From Bacteroidales bacterium (lineage in GTDB: Bacteria > Bacteroidota > Bacteroidia > Bacteroidales > UBA932), in contig SUYN01000009.1 of assembly GCA_015060405.1 (NCBI GenBank), forward strand, positions 1 through 64,000: DNA of 64,000 nucleotides, read 5' to 3'. The notes beneath the pieces were generated by a model. The model saw only the letters and a program-made list of their open reading frames with translations. It was not told the DNA's origin and did no database searches. The first letter of the stretch is position 1. Each line of letters begins with the position of its first letter. Made by a program: the position numbers and the translations under genes. Below are positions 54,272-62,440 of this stretch, piece by piece.

Positions 54272-56536
54272 CTAATAGTCAACCGTCAGTTCCTTCACTA
54301 TAACCTCTTCTGTGCCGTCAGGCCATATTATTTCGGCTTTCAGTGTCCCGCTTTCCTTCACCTGATAGTAGCAGTCTCCTTCCGGGGTGATCTTCTTGCC
54401 GTTGAATCTCCATTTTATGGAAGCGGCGCCGGCTGCATTATATAATTTCAGAGGAATCCTTGTCAGGACAGGGATGGTGCCGTCCTGATTGAAGCGCGAA
54501 CTTCCCAAGTAGATGAAAGGCCAGTCCACTACCGGGCTTTTCTTTGTCATGAAGTTGGTCTTGACGGCGTCTCCTACAACTCCTGCTATCTCGAAATGGA
54601 TGCTTGCGGTATATGTCTTGCTGTCAGGCTCCAGACCTCTTAAGGTGACTGCATATTTGCCCATCTCATATGGCTTTACCTTCACAGTGTCCATCTGCTG
54701 CCCTGTCCTTCCGTACACGAGGGTGGCTTCGCCCTCATATTTCCTGCTGCTGTTGAACTGGATGATGGCCCCGTCCATGAACACTTCCTGAACGATATCC
54801 TGAGCGACAGGCGGAACTTCCGTTCCGGAAAAGCCTATGACATTGAACAGGATAGTGCTGTTGTCGTCTGCGAATCTTATATTGGTCAGGGATGCTTCGC
54901 TGGACATTCCGCTCCAGAATATGAAACCGGGCTTTCTTTCTGACATTATCGAGTTCACGCCGTTACTCGGGAAGAATATCCCTCTGATGTCGGCGGCTGA
55001 CTGGCGGTAAGCCTCGTCCTTGATTCCGGAGAAGCACTCCTGTCTGGAGTCTGCCTCCAGAAGGTCTGCACACTGATGGTCCGGGCGGCAGTTGACTTCA
55101 TTTGCATATGTCCATCTGTCGATGGCCCTCAAGGTGTTGTCATATGCTTCCGACATTCCTGTCGGCCTTGTGCTCTTGTCGATGTGGTAGACCAACATTC
55201 CGGTGCCTCCGATCCCGGCATCCCATCTCTCGTTTGAGCGGCATTCGATAAGGAAATACTCGCTCTCGGTGTCTGTCTCTATCTTGTAGCATTTCCCGTC
55301 CGTGTTTATCGGAGCGAGCTCATAGCCTCCGTCGTCCTTCAGGGTTATGGCTGATGATATGCCCAGGATCTCACGCTCTATCGCGTTGAAGTAAGGAGGG
55401 GTGTTGCCCCTGTTTGTCTGGTTGCCGGCGTCCATCAGAGACGTGGCTCCCCAGAGACCTCCTGAAAAGCCTCCGCTCTTCTCGTAGTCCGTATCGTACA
55501 GGTCCGGAAGTCCGAAGGTGTGGCTGTACTCGTGGCAGAATGTCCCTATTCCGGCGAGCGTGCTGCTGGTCGTCTGTCCGGGCTCCGACCTCGCAAGTTC
55601 CGAAGTGCAGGCATATCTGTCTATCAGCTTGCCGTCCATGGTCAGGGTGATCCCGGCGCCGCTTTTCACAAACCAAGCGTGCGACCATATGCAGTCATCT
55701 CCGGCACCCCATGCCTCGTCGCCTCCTGCGAAGAATATGAATACATTGTCCACCTCTCCGTCACCGTCGTCATCGTAACGGGAGAAGTCTATCTTGCTGT
55801 CCACCATCCTGCAGGCGTCGACAACCATCTGGGCGGGATTCTCATCGTTACCGTCCTTTCCGTTCCTTCCGTAGTAGGCCATTTCATGCTGGAGGGTGAT
55901 GATGTCGCTCACGTCGAATTCGAATTCCACGCTGTGGTTGAACTGCTCGTCGAAGTACTCCTTCGCGCAGCCTATCGCCCCGTTATAACTGTAGCCCTTC
56001 TGTACCAGCATGTTGACGAAGCTGGACCTGCTGAACTTGAACCCTACGTCCTTGAACTGCGTCAGGATCACAAGACCATGTTTGGTCTTCTTTCCTCCCG
56101 CCTTGGTCTGGATCCCATCAGCCTTGGTCTGGACCCCGTCCGATGCCATGATGCGCCTCATGAGCGGCACTTCCTCCATCTTCTGTACCGATCCTCTTCT
56201 TCTCGCCGCATTTTCGGCAAGCTTCCCTAATGGGATCCTCATGCTGGCCGCTGTCACTTCTTTTGAAACTTCCCCGCCGACCTTGCATCCCGTGCTGACC
56301 TTTTCTCCTTCATCCGTGTATCGTGCGTAGTACCACCATCCGTCCGCCTCCTTTATGATCGCGTTGCCTTGAGCGGTCGTGATGATCTTGCAGAACTCGT
56401 CTCCGGCCATCCTTCCTTCAAAGCTGTAGCCGTCCGGCTGCGTAAGGTATACCGGTCCTCTCTGGGCAGGACCCGCATGGAGCATTACGGATAAGGCCAG
56501 CACAGTTATGATTGATATTATGGTCTTTATTCTCAT
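54272..56536 (-). CDS. M6-like secreted zinc metalloprotease
   Basis: A 754-residue exported protein with a signal peptide (cut near MLHA) and a propeptide-like N-terminal part. The catalytic domain carries HEYSHTFGLPDLYD (H335-H339), the HExxHxxGxxD form of M6 (immune inhibitor A-like) peptidases, preceded by YDDDGDGEVDNVFIF, a likely calcium site. Beta-sandwich domains fill the C-terminal third, ending VIVKELTVDY; no clear type IX sorting end was recognised. Residues near 160-175 hold a doubled KADGIQTKAGG motif. ATG 56536 was chosen at the signal peptide. Confidence 0.85.
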   Translation of the reverse strand: MRIKTIISIITVLALSVMLHAGPAQRGPVYLTQPDGYSFEGRMAGDEFCKIITTAQGNAIIKEADGWWYYARYTDEGEKVSTGCKVGGEVSKEVTAASMRIPLGKLAENAARRRGSVQKMEEVPLMRRIMASDGVQTKADGIQTKAGGKKTKHGLVILTQFKDVGFKFSRSSFVNMLVQKGYSYNGAIGCAKEYFDEQFNHSVEFEFDVSDIITLQHEMAYYGRNGKDGNDENPAQMVVDACRMVDSKIDFSRYDDDGDGEVDNVFIFFAGGDEAWGAGDDCIWSHAWFVKSGAGITLTMDGKLIDRYACTSELARSEPGQTTSSTLAGIGTFCHEYSHTFGLPDLYDTDYEKSGGFSGGLWGATSLMDAGNQTNRGNTPPYFNAIEREILGISSAITLKDDGGYELAPINTDGKCYKIETDTESEYFLIECRSNERWDAGIGGTGMLVYHIDKSTRPTGMSEAYDNTLRAIDRWTYANEVNCRPDHQCADLLEADSRQECFSGIKDEAYRQSAADIRGIFFPSNGVNSIMSERKPGFIFWSGMSSEASLTNIRFADDNSTILFNVIGFSGTEVPPVAQDIVQEVFMDGAIIQFNSSRKYEGEATLVYGRTGQQMDTVKVKPYEMGKYAVTLRGLEPDSKTYTASIHFEIAGVVGDAVKTNFMTKKSPVVDWPFIYLGSSRFNQDGTIPVLTRIPLKLYNAAGAASIKWRFNGKKITPEGDCYYQVKESGTLKAEIIWPDGTEEVIVKELTVDY

Positions 56537-56596
56537 TCTTTTGTCTTTTCTTTCTGAAGTTGCAGTGCCTGCATGGCTGTTGCCGGCAAAAACACT

Positions 56597-56604
56597 ATAT
56601 TTGC
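56597..56604 (+). promoter_or_regulatory. -7 box for the PCMD gene
   Basis: TATATTTG matches TAnnTTTG, 28 nt before the ATG at 56633. Confidence 0.7.
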
Positions 56605-56632
56605 AAACAAACTGCATATATAATCAATTTTT

Positions 56633-57613
56633 ATGAGACGGCCAATTTTATTTTTCCTTTATATATTTACAGGTATTCTTGCTGCCTACTCTGCCGATGC
56701 GCAGGAGCAGGTCGTACGTCAGATAAACGATGTCGGAAGGTTTGATGACTGGTGCGTGAGGGAGATCAAGGAATCGGCAGTCATCGGAGGGGAAACGGAA
56801 TATCTGTATGAATTCTTCGGCAGTCCTTACGACACCCTCCGTACAGGAAAGCAGCCCTTCAAGGCTCCTGAGGGCTATCTGTGGCGTACTAACAATGTGC
56901 TTGCAGTGGTCATGGGAGTGGTCAAGACCAACAACACCGTCTACCCTGAAAAGAGGGGGGAGGGCTATTGTGCAAGGATAGAGACGCATATAGAGGAAGT
57001 GAAGGCGTTGGGACTTGTGAATATGGAGGTGACCTGTCAGGGTGCCCTGCTTCTGGGGGAACTTCCAGAGCCGATCACTACGACTAAGGACCCAATGTCC
57101 AAAGTTCTGTATGGAATTCCTTTTACCGGTTCACCGAAGTGCCTGAGGCTTGATTATAAGGCAGATGTCGGTCATGAAGTAATACGGGGCACTGGCTTCT
57201 CGAAGCTGAAGGGCATGGGTGTGCCGGACTATGCGGAGATCACGGTCATCCTTCATAAGAGATGGGAGGACAAGGACGGGAATATACATGCCCTCAGGGT
57301 GGGAACAGGCATAGAACGTATATTGCAGGATGCTCCTGACTGGATCAACGGACATGAAGTGGAGATATATTATGGAGACATGACTTCCCACCCTACATAT
57401 AAGGAATATATGGGCTTGAAGAATGATCCGGAATCCGCATATCATGCCATCAATTCGGCTGGTGAGAATGTAGTGGTCATGGAGGAAGGATGGGCAGAGC
57501 CGGGAACCCGGCCGACTCACATGATGGTATATTTCCTTTCAAGCTGCAGTGGGGCCTTCCACGGTGGGGTCGGCAACGTCCTGTGGGTTGATAATGTGCA
57601 GATTGTCATGTAA
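56633..57613 (+). CDS. PCMD-domain exported protein
   Basis: A 326-residue protein with a signal peptide (cut after ADA). The C-terminal two thirds fit the PCMD (putative carbohydrate metabolism) domain: CLRLDYKADVG, DYAEITVILHKRWEDKDGN, and the closing SSCSGAFHGGVGNVLWVDNVQIV. Members are common in Bacteroidota near surface lipoproteins; activity has not been shown. Here it is a single gene with its own promoter and no fimbria partner next to it. Confidence 0.75.
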   Translation: MRRPILFFLYIFTGILAAYSADAQEQVVRQINDVGRFDDWCVREIKESAVIGGETEYLYEFFGSPYDTLRTGKQPFKAPEGYLWRTNNVLAVVMGVVKTNNTVYPEKRGEGYCARIETHIEEVKALGLVNMEVTCQGALLLGELPEPITTTKDPMSKVLYGIPFTGSPKCLRLDYKADVGHEVIRGTGFSKLKGMGVPDYAEITVILHKRWEDKDGNIHALRVGTGIERILQDAPDWINGHEVEIYYGDMTSHPTYKEYMGLKNDPESAYHAINSAGENVVVMEEGWAEPGTRPTHMMVYFLSSCSGAFHGGVGNVLWVDNVQIVM

Positions 57614-57704
57614 AATTTAATTTTTTAATATTTTTTTACTTTTTGATGCAACATTTGATTATTTATGTGCATCTTTGCAGCAGGTTTAGGTTTTAGTACA
57701 CGTT

Positions 57705-57749
57705 GAGGGACCGTTGGGGCAGTGATGTTCCGGGTCCCTTTCTCTTTTT
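57705..57749 (+). terminator. Terminator-like hairpin after the PCMD gene
   Basis: AGGGACC (57706-57712) pairs with GGTCCCT (57733-57739) around a 20-nt loop, followed by a T-rich tail (TTCTCTTTTT). It lies 92 nt after the PCMD stop, so it may instead end a short separate RNA. Confidence 0.6.
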
Positions 57750-57774
57750 GTCAGGTCTTGCCTAATACAAAATG

Positions 57775-57810
57775 AAAAGGCCGCCCTTGTCATTTTCAGG
57801 ACGGCCTTTC
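57775..57810 (-). terminator. Terminator after the histone-like gene
   Basis: AAAGGCCG (57776-57783) and CGGCCTTT (57802-57809) pair perfectly. On the minus strand it lies about 20 nt after the stop of the histone-like gene and is followed by TTTTCATTTTG. Confidence 0.8.
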
Positions 57811-57828
57811 AATTCTTCTGAAGGATGA

Positions 57829-58002
57829 TTATTTTGTAGCCTCAACTGACTGCTTTCTAAATTCCTTCATAGCTTTCATAAGGTTAAGAGCAGCCTTACG
57901 TGCGCGTGCACCAGCAGCCTTATTTCCTTTCTCTACCTGAGCGTCTGCGTTCTTTGCGAATACCTCGTACTCAGCCTTGATCTGATCAACAAGTTCTTTC
58001 AT
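57829..58002 (-). CDS. Histone H1-like small protein
   Basis: A 57-residue, Lys/Ala-rich, probably all-helical protein, MKELVDQIKAEYEVFAKNAD to KQSVEATK. It matches the short histone H1 (Hc1)-like proteins of Bacteroidota, with the core VEKGNKAAGARARKAALNL. DNA binding is inferred from composition. It has its own terminator and lies alone, which fits a highly expressed single gene. Confidence 0.9.
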   Translation of the reverse strand: MKELVDQIKAEYEVFAKNADAQVEKGNKAAGARARKAALNLMKAMKEFRKQSVEATK

Positions 58003-58122
58003 TGCGTTTCGATTTTAATTGGTTATTCTGGTTAATGATTTATAAACTTCAGCCAAGATAGCGACAATCATTAAAAAAAACAAATTTTGTTAGCGAAAAA
58101 TGTAGTTTTCAATGAGTTTAAG

Positions 58123-58716
58123 CTATTTTTCAGGCTCTATGGGGCGTGTTTTGGGCTTTGTGTTGAGGGTATTCATCGCTCTGTCCGCTCCCATCAGCGC
58201 CCATGCCTTCACTCCGTCTATGACCCTTTTGCAAAGTTCCGGCATCTGCTCCTTCTCTTCCTTACTCAGTTCGCCAAGGACATAGTCTACCTGCTGGCCG
58301 CGGCCGAAATCGTTTCCGATGCCCATCCTGATCCTTGCATATTCCTGGGTCCCTATGAGCTCGTTGATGTTAGTCAGACCGTTGTGCCCTCCTGCACTTC
58401 CGTTCTTGCGGAGTCTCAAGGTTCCGAACGGGATGTTCAGGTCATCGGAGATGACGAGAAGCTGGTCGGGCTGTATCTTCAGCTCGTTCATCCAGTACCT
58501 TACGGCCTTGCCGCTGAGGTTCATGTATGTTGAGGGCTTCAGGAGTGTGAACTTCCTGCCCTTGAAGGACACCGTCGCCGTGCTGCCGTATCTTCCAGAC
58601 TCAAAAACAATATTGGATGCCTGAGCCCAGGCATCCAATACCATAAATCCCATGTTGTGTCTGGTATTGGCATATTCGACGCCGATGTTTCCTAAACCGA
58701 CGATCAAATAATTCAT
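58123..58716 (-). CDS. pth: Peptidyl-tRNA hydrolase
   Basis: Frees tRNA from peptidyl-tRNAs dropped by the ribosome. 197 residues with IVGLGNIGVEYANTRHNMGF (catalytic H20), KPSTYMNLSGKAV, LVISDDLNIPFG and the closing GSAGGHNGLTNI region. It follows rplY by 17 nt on the same strand, a conserved pairing. Confidence 0.96.
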   Translation of the reverse strand: MNYLIVGLGNIGVEYANTRHNMGFMVLDAWAQASNIVFESGRYGSTATVSFKGRKFTLLKPSTYMNLSGKAVRYWMNELKIQPDQLLVISDDLNIPFGTLRLRKNGSAGGHNGLTNINELIGTQEYARIRMGIGNDFGRGQQVDYVLGELSKEEKEQMPELCKRVIDGVKAWALMGADRAMNTLNTKPKTRPIEPEK

Positions 58717-58733
58717 ACCGAATCAGGCCCGGA

Positions 58734-59330
58734 TTACTTCTTCTTACCAGTCTGCTGAGCCTCCATCTTAGCCTGCTGGGTTGCACGTGTAGGACGTACA
58801 GAGCAGATGATGGTAGCCTTAGGTGATACGATTGTAACGCCCTCGTAGTTGAGGTCACCTGCAACGATCTGCTTACCGATCTTCAGAGGAGTAGAGTCTA
58901 CCTCGAGGATGTCAGGAAGCTTGTCCATCATTGCGCTTACGCGGAGCTTGCGGCTTGATACGAGGAGCTTACCACCCATCTTCACACCCTCTGCGTGACC
59001 TGTAACGAGAACTGGAACCTCGATGGTTACCGGCTTCTCTGTACCTACTGCGAGGAAGTCTACGTGGAGAGCCTCGTCAGTTACAGGGTGATACTGTACT
59101 TCGTGGAGTACTGCGCAACCACCTCTTCCGTCGTTGAGCTTGAGGTCGATGATGTATGAGTTTGGAGTGTGAGTGATAGTCTTGAGATCCTGTGCGTCTA
59201 CAGAGAAGAGGATGTTCTCCATTCCGAGTCCATAGATGTTGCAAGGAACCTGTCCTGCTCTACGTACAGCCTTTACTGCTGCCTTGTTGCTGGCCTCACG
59301 AATCTGGCCATTGAGTTCAATGTGTTTCAT
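58734..59330 (-). CDS. rplY: 50S ribosomal protein L25 (Ctc form)
   Basis: A 198-residue L25 with the N-terminal 5S rRNA-binding domain (RRAGQVPCNIYGLGMENILFSVD, SYIIDLKLNDG, AVLHEVQYHPVTDEALHVDF) and the C-terminal TL5/Ctc domain. It ends in a Gln/Lys tail (QQAKMEAQQTGKKK). It binds 5S rRNA in the large subunit. The mRNA leader of about 85 nt is strongly structured. pth follows. Confidence 0.95.
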   Translation of the reverse strand: MKHIELNGQIREASNKAAVKAVRRAGQVPCNIYGLGMENILFSVDAQDLKTITHTPNSYIIDLKLNDGRGGCAVLHEVQYHPVTDEALHVDFLAVGTEKPVTIEVPVLVTGHAEGVKMGGKLLVSSRKLRVSAMMDKLPDILEVDSTPLKIGKQIVAGDLNYEGVTIVSPKATIICSVRPTRATQQAKMEAQQTGKKK

Positions 59331-59360
59331 TGTCTTGAATTGTTTAAAATGTGTTACTCA

Positions 59361-59417
59361 GTCCGGCTCCAGGGCCGGACCCCATTGCACCAAAAAGCTC
59401 TGCTGCTTTTTATGGGG
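59361..59417 (-). promoter_or_regulatory. Structured leader of rplY mRNA
   Basis: Three exact inverted pairs fill the leader: ATGGGG/CCCCAT (59412-59417 with 59380-59385) enclosing AAAAAGC/GCTTTTT (59392-59398 with 59405-59411), then GTCCGGC/GCCGGAC (59361-59367 with 59374-59380). It may be a protein-binding autoregulatory leader; no match to a named RNA family was recognised. Confidence 0.5.
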
Positions 59418-59420
59418 CTG

Positions 59421-59428
59421 CAAAGATA
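59421..59428 (-). promoter_or_regulatory. -7 box for rplY-pth
   Basis: On the minus strand TATCTTTG is a full match to TAnnTTTG, about 90 nt before rplY. Confidence 0.72.
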
Positions 59429-59466
59429 GATAAATTATTTAAATATCAAAAGGTTGGGACTGAAAT

Positions 59467-60912
59467 TTATTTTACAAGTCCTGTAGCCTTGTTCCAATCC
59501 AATGTCTTGTAGTATGAGTTCAGTTCCTCGAAATAGAATGCTGTGTTCAGGTCTCTCGGCAGATACATGCTGAATCCGCTGTAGGTCAGGATCCTGAATT
59601 CCTCCATGAATTTTGGGGTGTATGCACCATAGATCACGCATCTCTTCAGAGCCTCGTCAAGGCTTTTGAGCTCCTGAGCTGTGGCTCCGGCCTCCTGGAT
59701 TATGCTCTTGAGGTCGTAGAAATAGCGGTAGTTGCTTCTGAAATACTGCTGTACATTGGACATCCTTATAGCCTTCAGTCCTGAACGATGGTTTGTGAAG
59801 ATGTCCCGGCAGACTTCGGCAAGCTGATCCAGTTCGCGGCAGTCTATGAGGGAGATCGTTGCAGACTGATAGACTCCGCTCTGCTTTATGTACTGCATGA
59901 AGTAGTCGTCGCAGACAGCCTGCGGATCCGGCACTGTGTTCTTCAGAAGATGTTCGGTCATGGTCTTGTAGTCCAGGCCTTCCGCAAGCACCTCGGTCTG
60001 TGAGAACCCGATCCTGTCACACTTGTCCTTCAGCTCATATGCCACCTCTATACCTCCCATGAGGCAGGCATCGAAAAGGATGTAGTCAAACTTCATCGGA
60101 ATGGCGTCTGCGAACTCTGCAATCTCCATTTCATATGAAACATATTCGCCTGCGCTGCCGACCTGGTCCTGGCCTACGCTCCTGACCATCGGTGTGCCTT
60201 CTTCTGTGCCGTCCGCGCTTTTCACCATCGGAAGCGACGGGTCGAAGTCCGGAGCATGATACGGCACAGGTCTCGTTTCGAACGTCATCGGAAGAGCGTC
60301 GAACCCGTCGCCGATCTGTCTCATCACGGACTTCTTCGGAATGTACTCATAGCTCTCCGGCTTGCTGTAGAAACCGGAAGGGAGGTACCCCGTGGCATGT
60401 GAAGAGAACACCATTCCATAGTTTCCTGCCGGGAAGTTGTTCCTGACGTATGTCAGCACATTGTGGAACTGTTCCGCAGTTGCCGAATGAGTACCGGCTT
60501 CATATGTCACCAGAGTGTCGGCGACGGCGTTTCCGTTTCCATCTTCGTAAAGCCTTATGAGATAAGGTGTGGTAGGTATTCCGTATGCGCCGTTCCTCTG
60601 AGTGGTGTGGGTGTAGACAAGAAGAATGTCATGGTTGGGGTAATCCTTTGGAAGCCAGCCGGACTTAAGGTCCTCGATGTCCTCCAGCAGATAATTCCTT
60701 AGTGAATTATATCCTGCGGAATAGAGCAGGAGCACCTTTCTGCGGTCCTCGTTATGTGTGCGGTCTCCTGTGTTGCCGCCTTGCCCGGCACCATTGCCGC
60801 TGCCGACCGGCTCGATCGGAATGAACCCCTGCTCCCATTCGCTGACCGAACAACCGGACCAGATGAGAGCGGCAAGAACGCCAGTCAGTATCGTCAATAT
60901 ATGTCTATGCAT
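59467..60912 (-). CDS. Clostripain-related cysteine peptidase lipoprotein (C11)
   Basis: A 481-residue predicted lipoprotein (ALIWSGCSVSE, Cys21) with a Gly/Asn linker followed by a caspase-like domain. The catalytic histidine is H172 in VFSSHATG and the catalytic cysteine C283 in LFDACLMGG. C11 peptidases cut after Arg or Lys and are often self-processed. It has its own promoter and stands alone. ATG 60912 (MHRHILT) was chosen; one 18 nt upstream is possible. Confidence 0.88.
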   Translation of the reverse strand: MHRHILTILTGVLAALIWSGCSVSEWEQGFIPIEPVGSGNGAGQGGNTGDRTHNEDRRKVLLLYSAGYNSLRNYLLEDIEDLKSGWLPKDYPNHDILLVYTHTTQRNGAYGIPTTPYLIRLYEDGNGNAVADTLVTYEAGTHSATAEQFHNVLTYVRNNFPAGNYGMVFSSHATGYLPSGFYSKPESYEYIPKKSVMRQIGDGFDALPMTFETRPVPYHAPDFDPSLPMVKSADGTEEGTPMVRSVGQDQVGSAGEYVSYEMEIAEFADAIPMKFDYILFDACLMGGIEVAYELKDKCDRIGFSQTEVLAEGLDYKTMTEHLLKNTVPDPQAVCDDYFMQYIKQSGVYQSATISLIDCRELDQLAEVCRDIFTNHRSGLKAIRMSNVQQYFRSNYRYFYDLKSIIQEAGATAQELKSLDEALKRCVIYGAYTPKFMEEFRILTYSGFSMYLPRDLNTAFYFEELNSYYKTLDWNKATGLVK

Positions 60913-60947
60913 CTTATAAAACTTTATCAATTCAAATCTTCAACCCG

Positions 60948-60955
60948 CAAAGATA
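60948..60955 (-). promoter_or_regulatory. -7 box for the clostripain-like gene
   Basis: On the minus strand TATCTTTG matches TAnnTTTG, 36 nt before the ATG. Confidence 0.7.
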
Positions 60956-61102
60956 ACCAAAAAACATCTATACAAAAAATATTCTTGCATGACATCCTTG
61001 TCTTTCGCCGTATTCCCACGGAGGTCTGCTGTGCATGATATCTCATGTCGCGTATGAAGGAAGCGGTGACTATGTCATGGCGAGCACGATTAGAGATTGT
61101 TA

Positions 61103-61212
61103 GAGCTGTGTCACTTTTTATCGTTTATTTGTTACAGCTCAAAGGATTTCAGCTCCAGAAACATCTTTTGGTAGACAGCTGTGACACATTATAGCCCAAA
61201 ATTGTCACAGCT
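61103..61212. repeat. Two hairpins built on AGCTGT/ACAGCT
   Basis: GAGCTGT (61103-61109) pairs with ACAGCTC (61134-61140), and AGCTGTGACA (61177-61186) pairs with TGTCACAGCT (61203-61212), the latter exact over 10 bp with a 16-nt loop. Confidence 0.75.
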
Positions 61213-61232
61213 CTCCTTCACAGACGGAAATA

Positions 61233-61440
61233 CTGAGCCTAGTCCTTGAAAAGGCCCCTCTGCAAGGATTAGTGGCAGAAAAATGGAGGCTAGTCCTTGA
61301 AATGGCCCCTGTGCAAGGATTAGTGGCAGAAAAACAGAGGGTAGTCCTTGAAATGGCCTCTATATAAGGATTGGAGACAGAAAAATAAGGCCAGTTGTTG
61401 GAATGGGAAAGACAGGAATCCCAGAAAACTGTGATTTTAT
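61233..61440. repeat. 51-bp tandem repeat array, first block
   Basis: The word AGTCCTTG recurs at 61241, 61292 and 61343, exactly 51 nt apart, with a decayed fourth unit at 61393. Each unit has AGTCCTTG, a 14-nt loop and CAAGGATT, which pair as a hairpin, and a linker AGTGGCAGAAAAA. Confidence 0.92.
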
Positions 61441-61462
61441 GGGCTTTTGCCGGAGGTTGGCA

Positions 61463-61730
61463 CAAGGCAAGTCATGCGAGCCTTTAGGCTGAGCTCGCGC
61501 GGCTTGTCTTGAGTGGTCGGCTCTGGTTATGGCCGACCACGGTGCCTCCTATGGAGGATTTCTGTCACTGCCTTTGAAAACTATATGCAGAATAGTATCG
61601 GCCGTGGTCGGCGAATACGACGGCCGACCACTATTCAGTCTATGGAGCAGCATCGCCGGCCGGAATCAGGGCAGGCGACTCAAATCAGCCAGCGCGAACG
61701 AAACCTAATGGGTTCGCGCTGGCTGATTTG
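61463..61730. repeat. Row of long hairpins between the two 51-bp arrays
   Basis: Four stems: one of about 19 bp with wobbles at about 61463-61515; GTGGTCGGC/GCCGACCAC twice (61513-61540 and 61604-61631, each 9 bp with a 10-nt loop); and an exact 19-bp stem at 61681-61699 with 61712-61730 around a 12-nt loop. None has a T-run, so they are not ordinary terminators. Confidence 0.85.
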
Positions 61731-61764
61731 TGCGTAAACAGAGCAGGTGTCGGCAAAAGAAAAC

Positions 61765-61845
61765 TCCTTTGCAGAAAGGTGGAGGTGCCCTTCAGTAAGT
61801 GGATGCGCTCTGCAGTAGGTGGAAGGCGCTTTGCAGTTAACTGAC
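61765..61845. repeat. Degenerate 21-bp tandem repeat
   Basis: The word (G)CAG with a preceding CTTT/CTCT recurs at about 61771, 61792, 61812 and 61833 (steps 21, 20 and 21), each followed by a purine-rich GTGGA segment in the first three units. Confidence 0.65.
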
Positions 61846-62003
61846 GTACTGATCCCCGCAGAAGAAATGCCTCTCTTTTCTGCGAGGATTCCAATTCTCG
61901 GCTCAAAAACAGCATTTTTGTATAGAAACAGCAATCCTCGCAGAAAAATTGCGCGATTCTTCTGCAAGGATTGCAGCATCGACATTGGCCTAAAGCATAT
62001 GCT

Positions 62004-62258
62004 CACCTCCAGCCCTTGAAAACAGGCCTCTGCAATGACTGGCGGCCGAAAATGCAAGGCCAATCCTTGAAAAGGCACTCCTGCAAGGATTAGTGGCAGA
62101 AAAACAGAGGCTAGTCCTTGAAAAGGCACCTCTGCAAGGATTAGTGGCAGAAACAACGAGCCTAGTCCTTGAAATGGCCCCTCTACAAGGATTAGTGGCA
62201 GCCATACTGAGGCTAGTCCTTGAAATGGCACCTCTACAAGGATTGGAGATAGAGAAAT
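62004..62258. repeat. 51-bp tandem repeat array, second block
   Basis: Five units of the same family as at 61233, with AGTCCTTG-type words at 62011, 62062, 62113, 62164 and 62215, each step exactly 51 nt. The second unit has AATCCTTG with CAAGGATT, a base-paired change against AGTCCTTG, so the stem is kept. Confidence 0.93.
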
Positions 62259-62440
62259 GGGAGATGAGATACCTGTTTACACCTATAATGATGTTAACTG
62301 TCAGGTCATGTATGACGATAATATGGCTCATCGTTAAGCCGAGCATGAAGAAAGTGACCTAGATGTCATGTTGATCATGAGAAAGTGTGTACTATGTCAT
62401 GTCGAGTGGCCGACGGGAGTTGGGATGTGCTGTGGAAGAT

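Noticed and set aside
57681..57760. Signal recognition particle RNA or 6S RNA
   Set aside because: The conserved SRP loop sequence and the long 6S-type open stem are both missing.
61233..62258. CRISPR array
   Set aside because: The 51-bp units join directly, with no unique spacers of constant length, and no cas gene is in view.
61680..62346. Genes on the minus strand with 17-residue repeats (61680-62231 and 61990-62346)
   Set aside because: They are open in several frames and on both strands because the repeat length is a multiple of three; no start context, no family, and they overlap each other.
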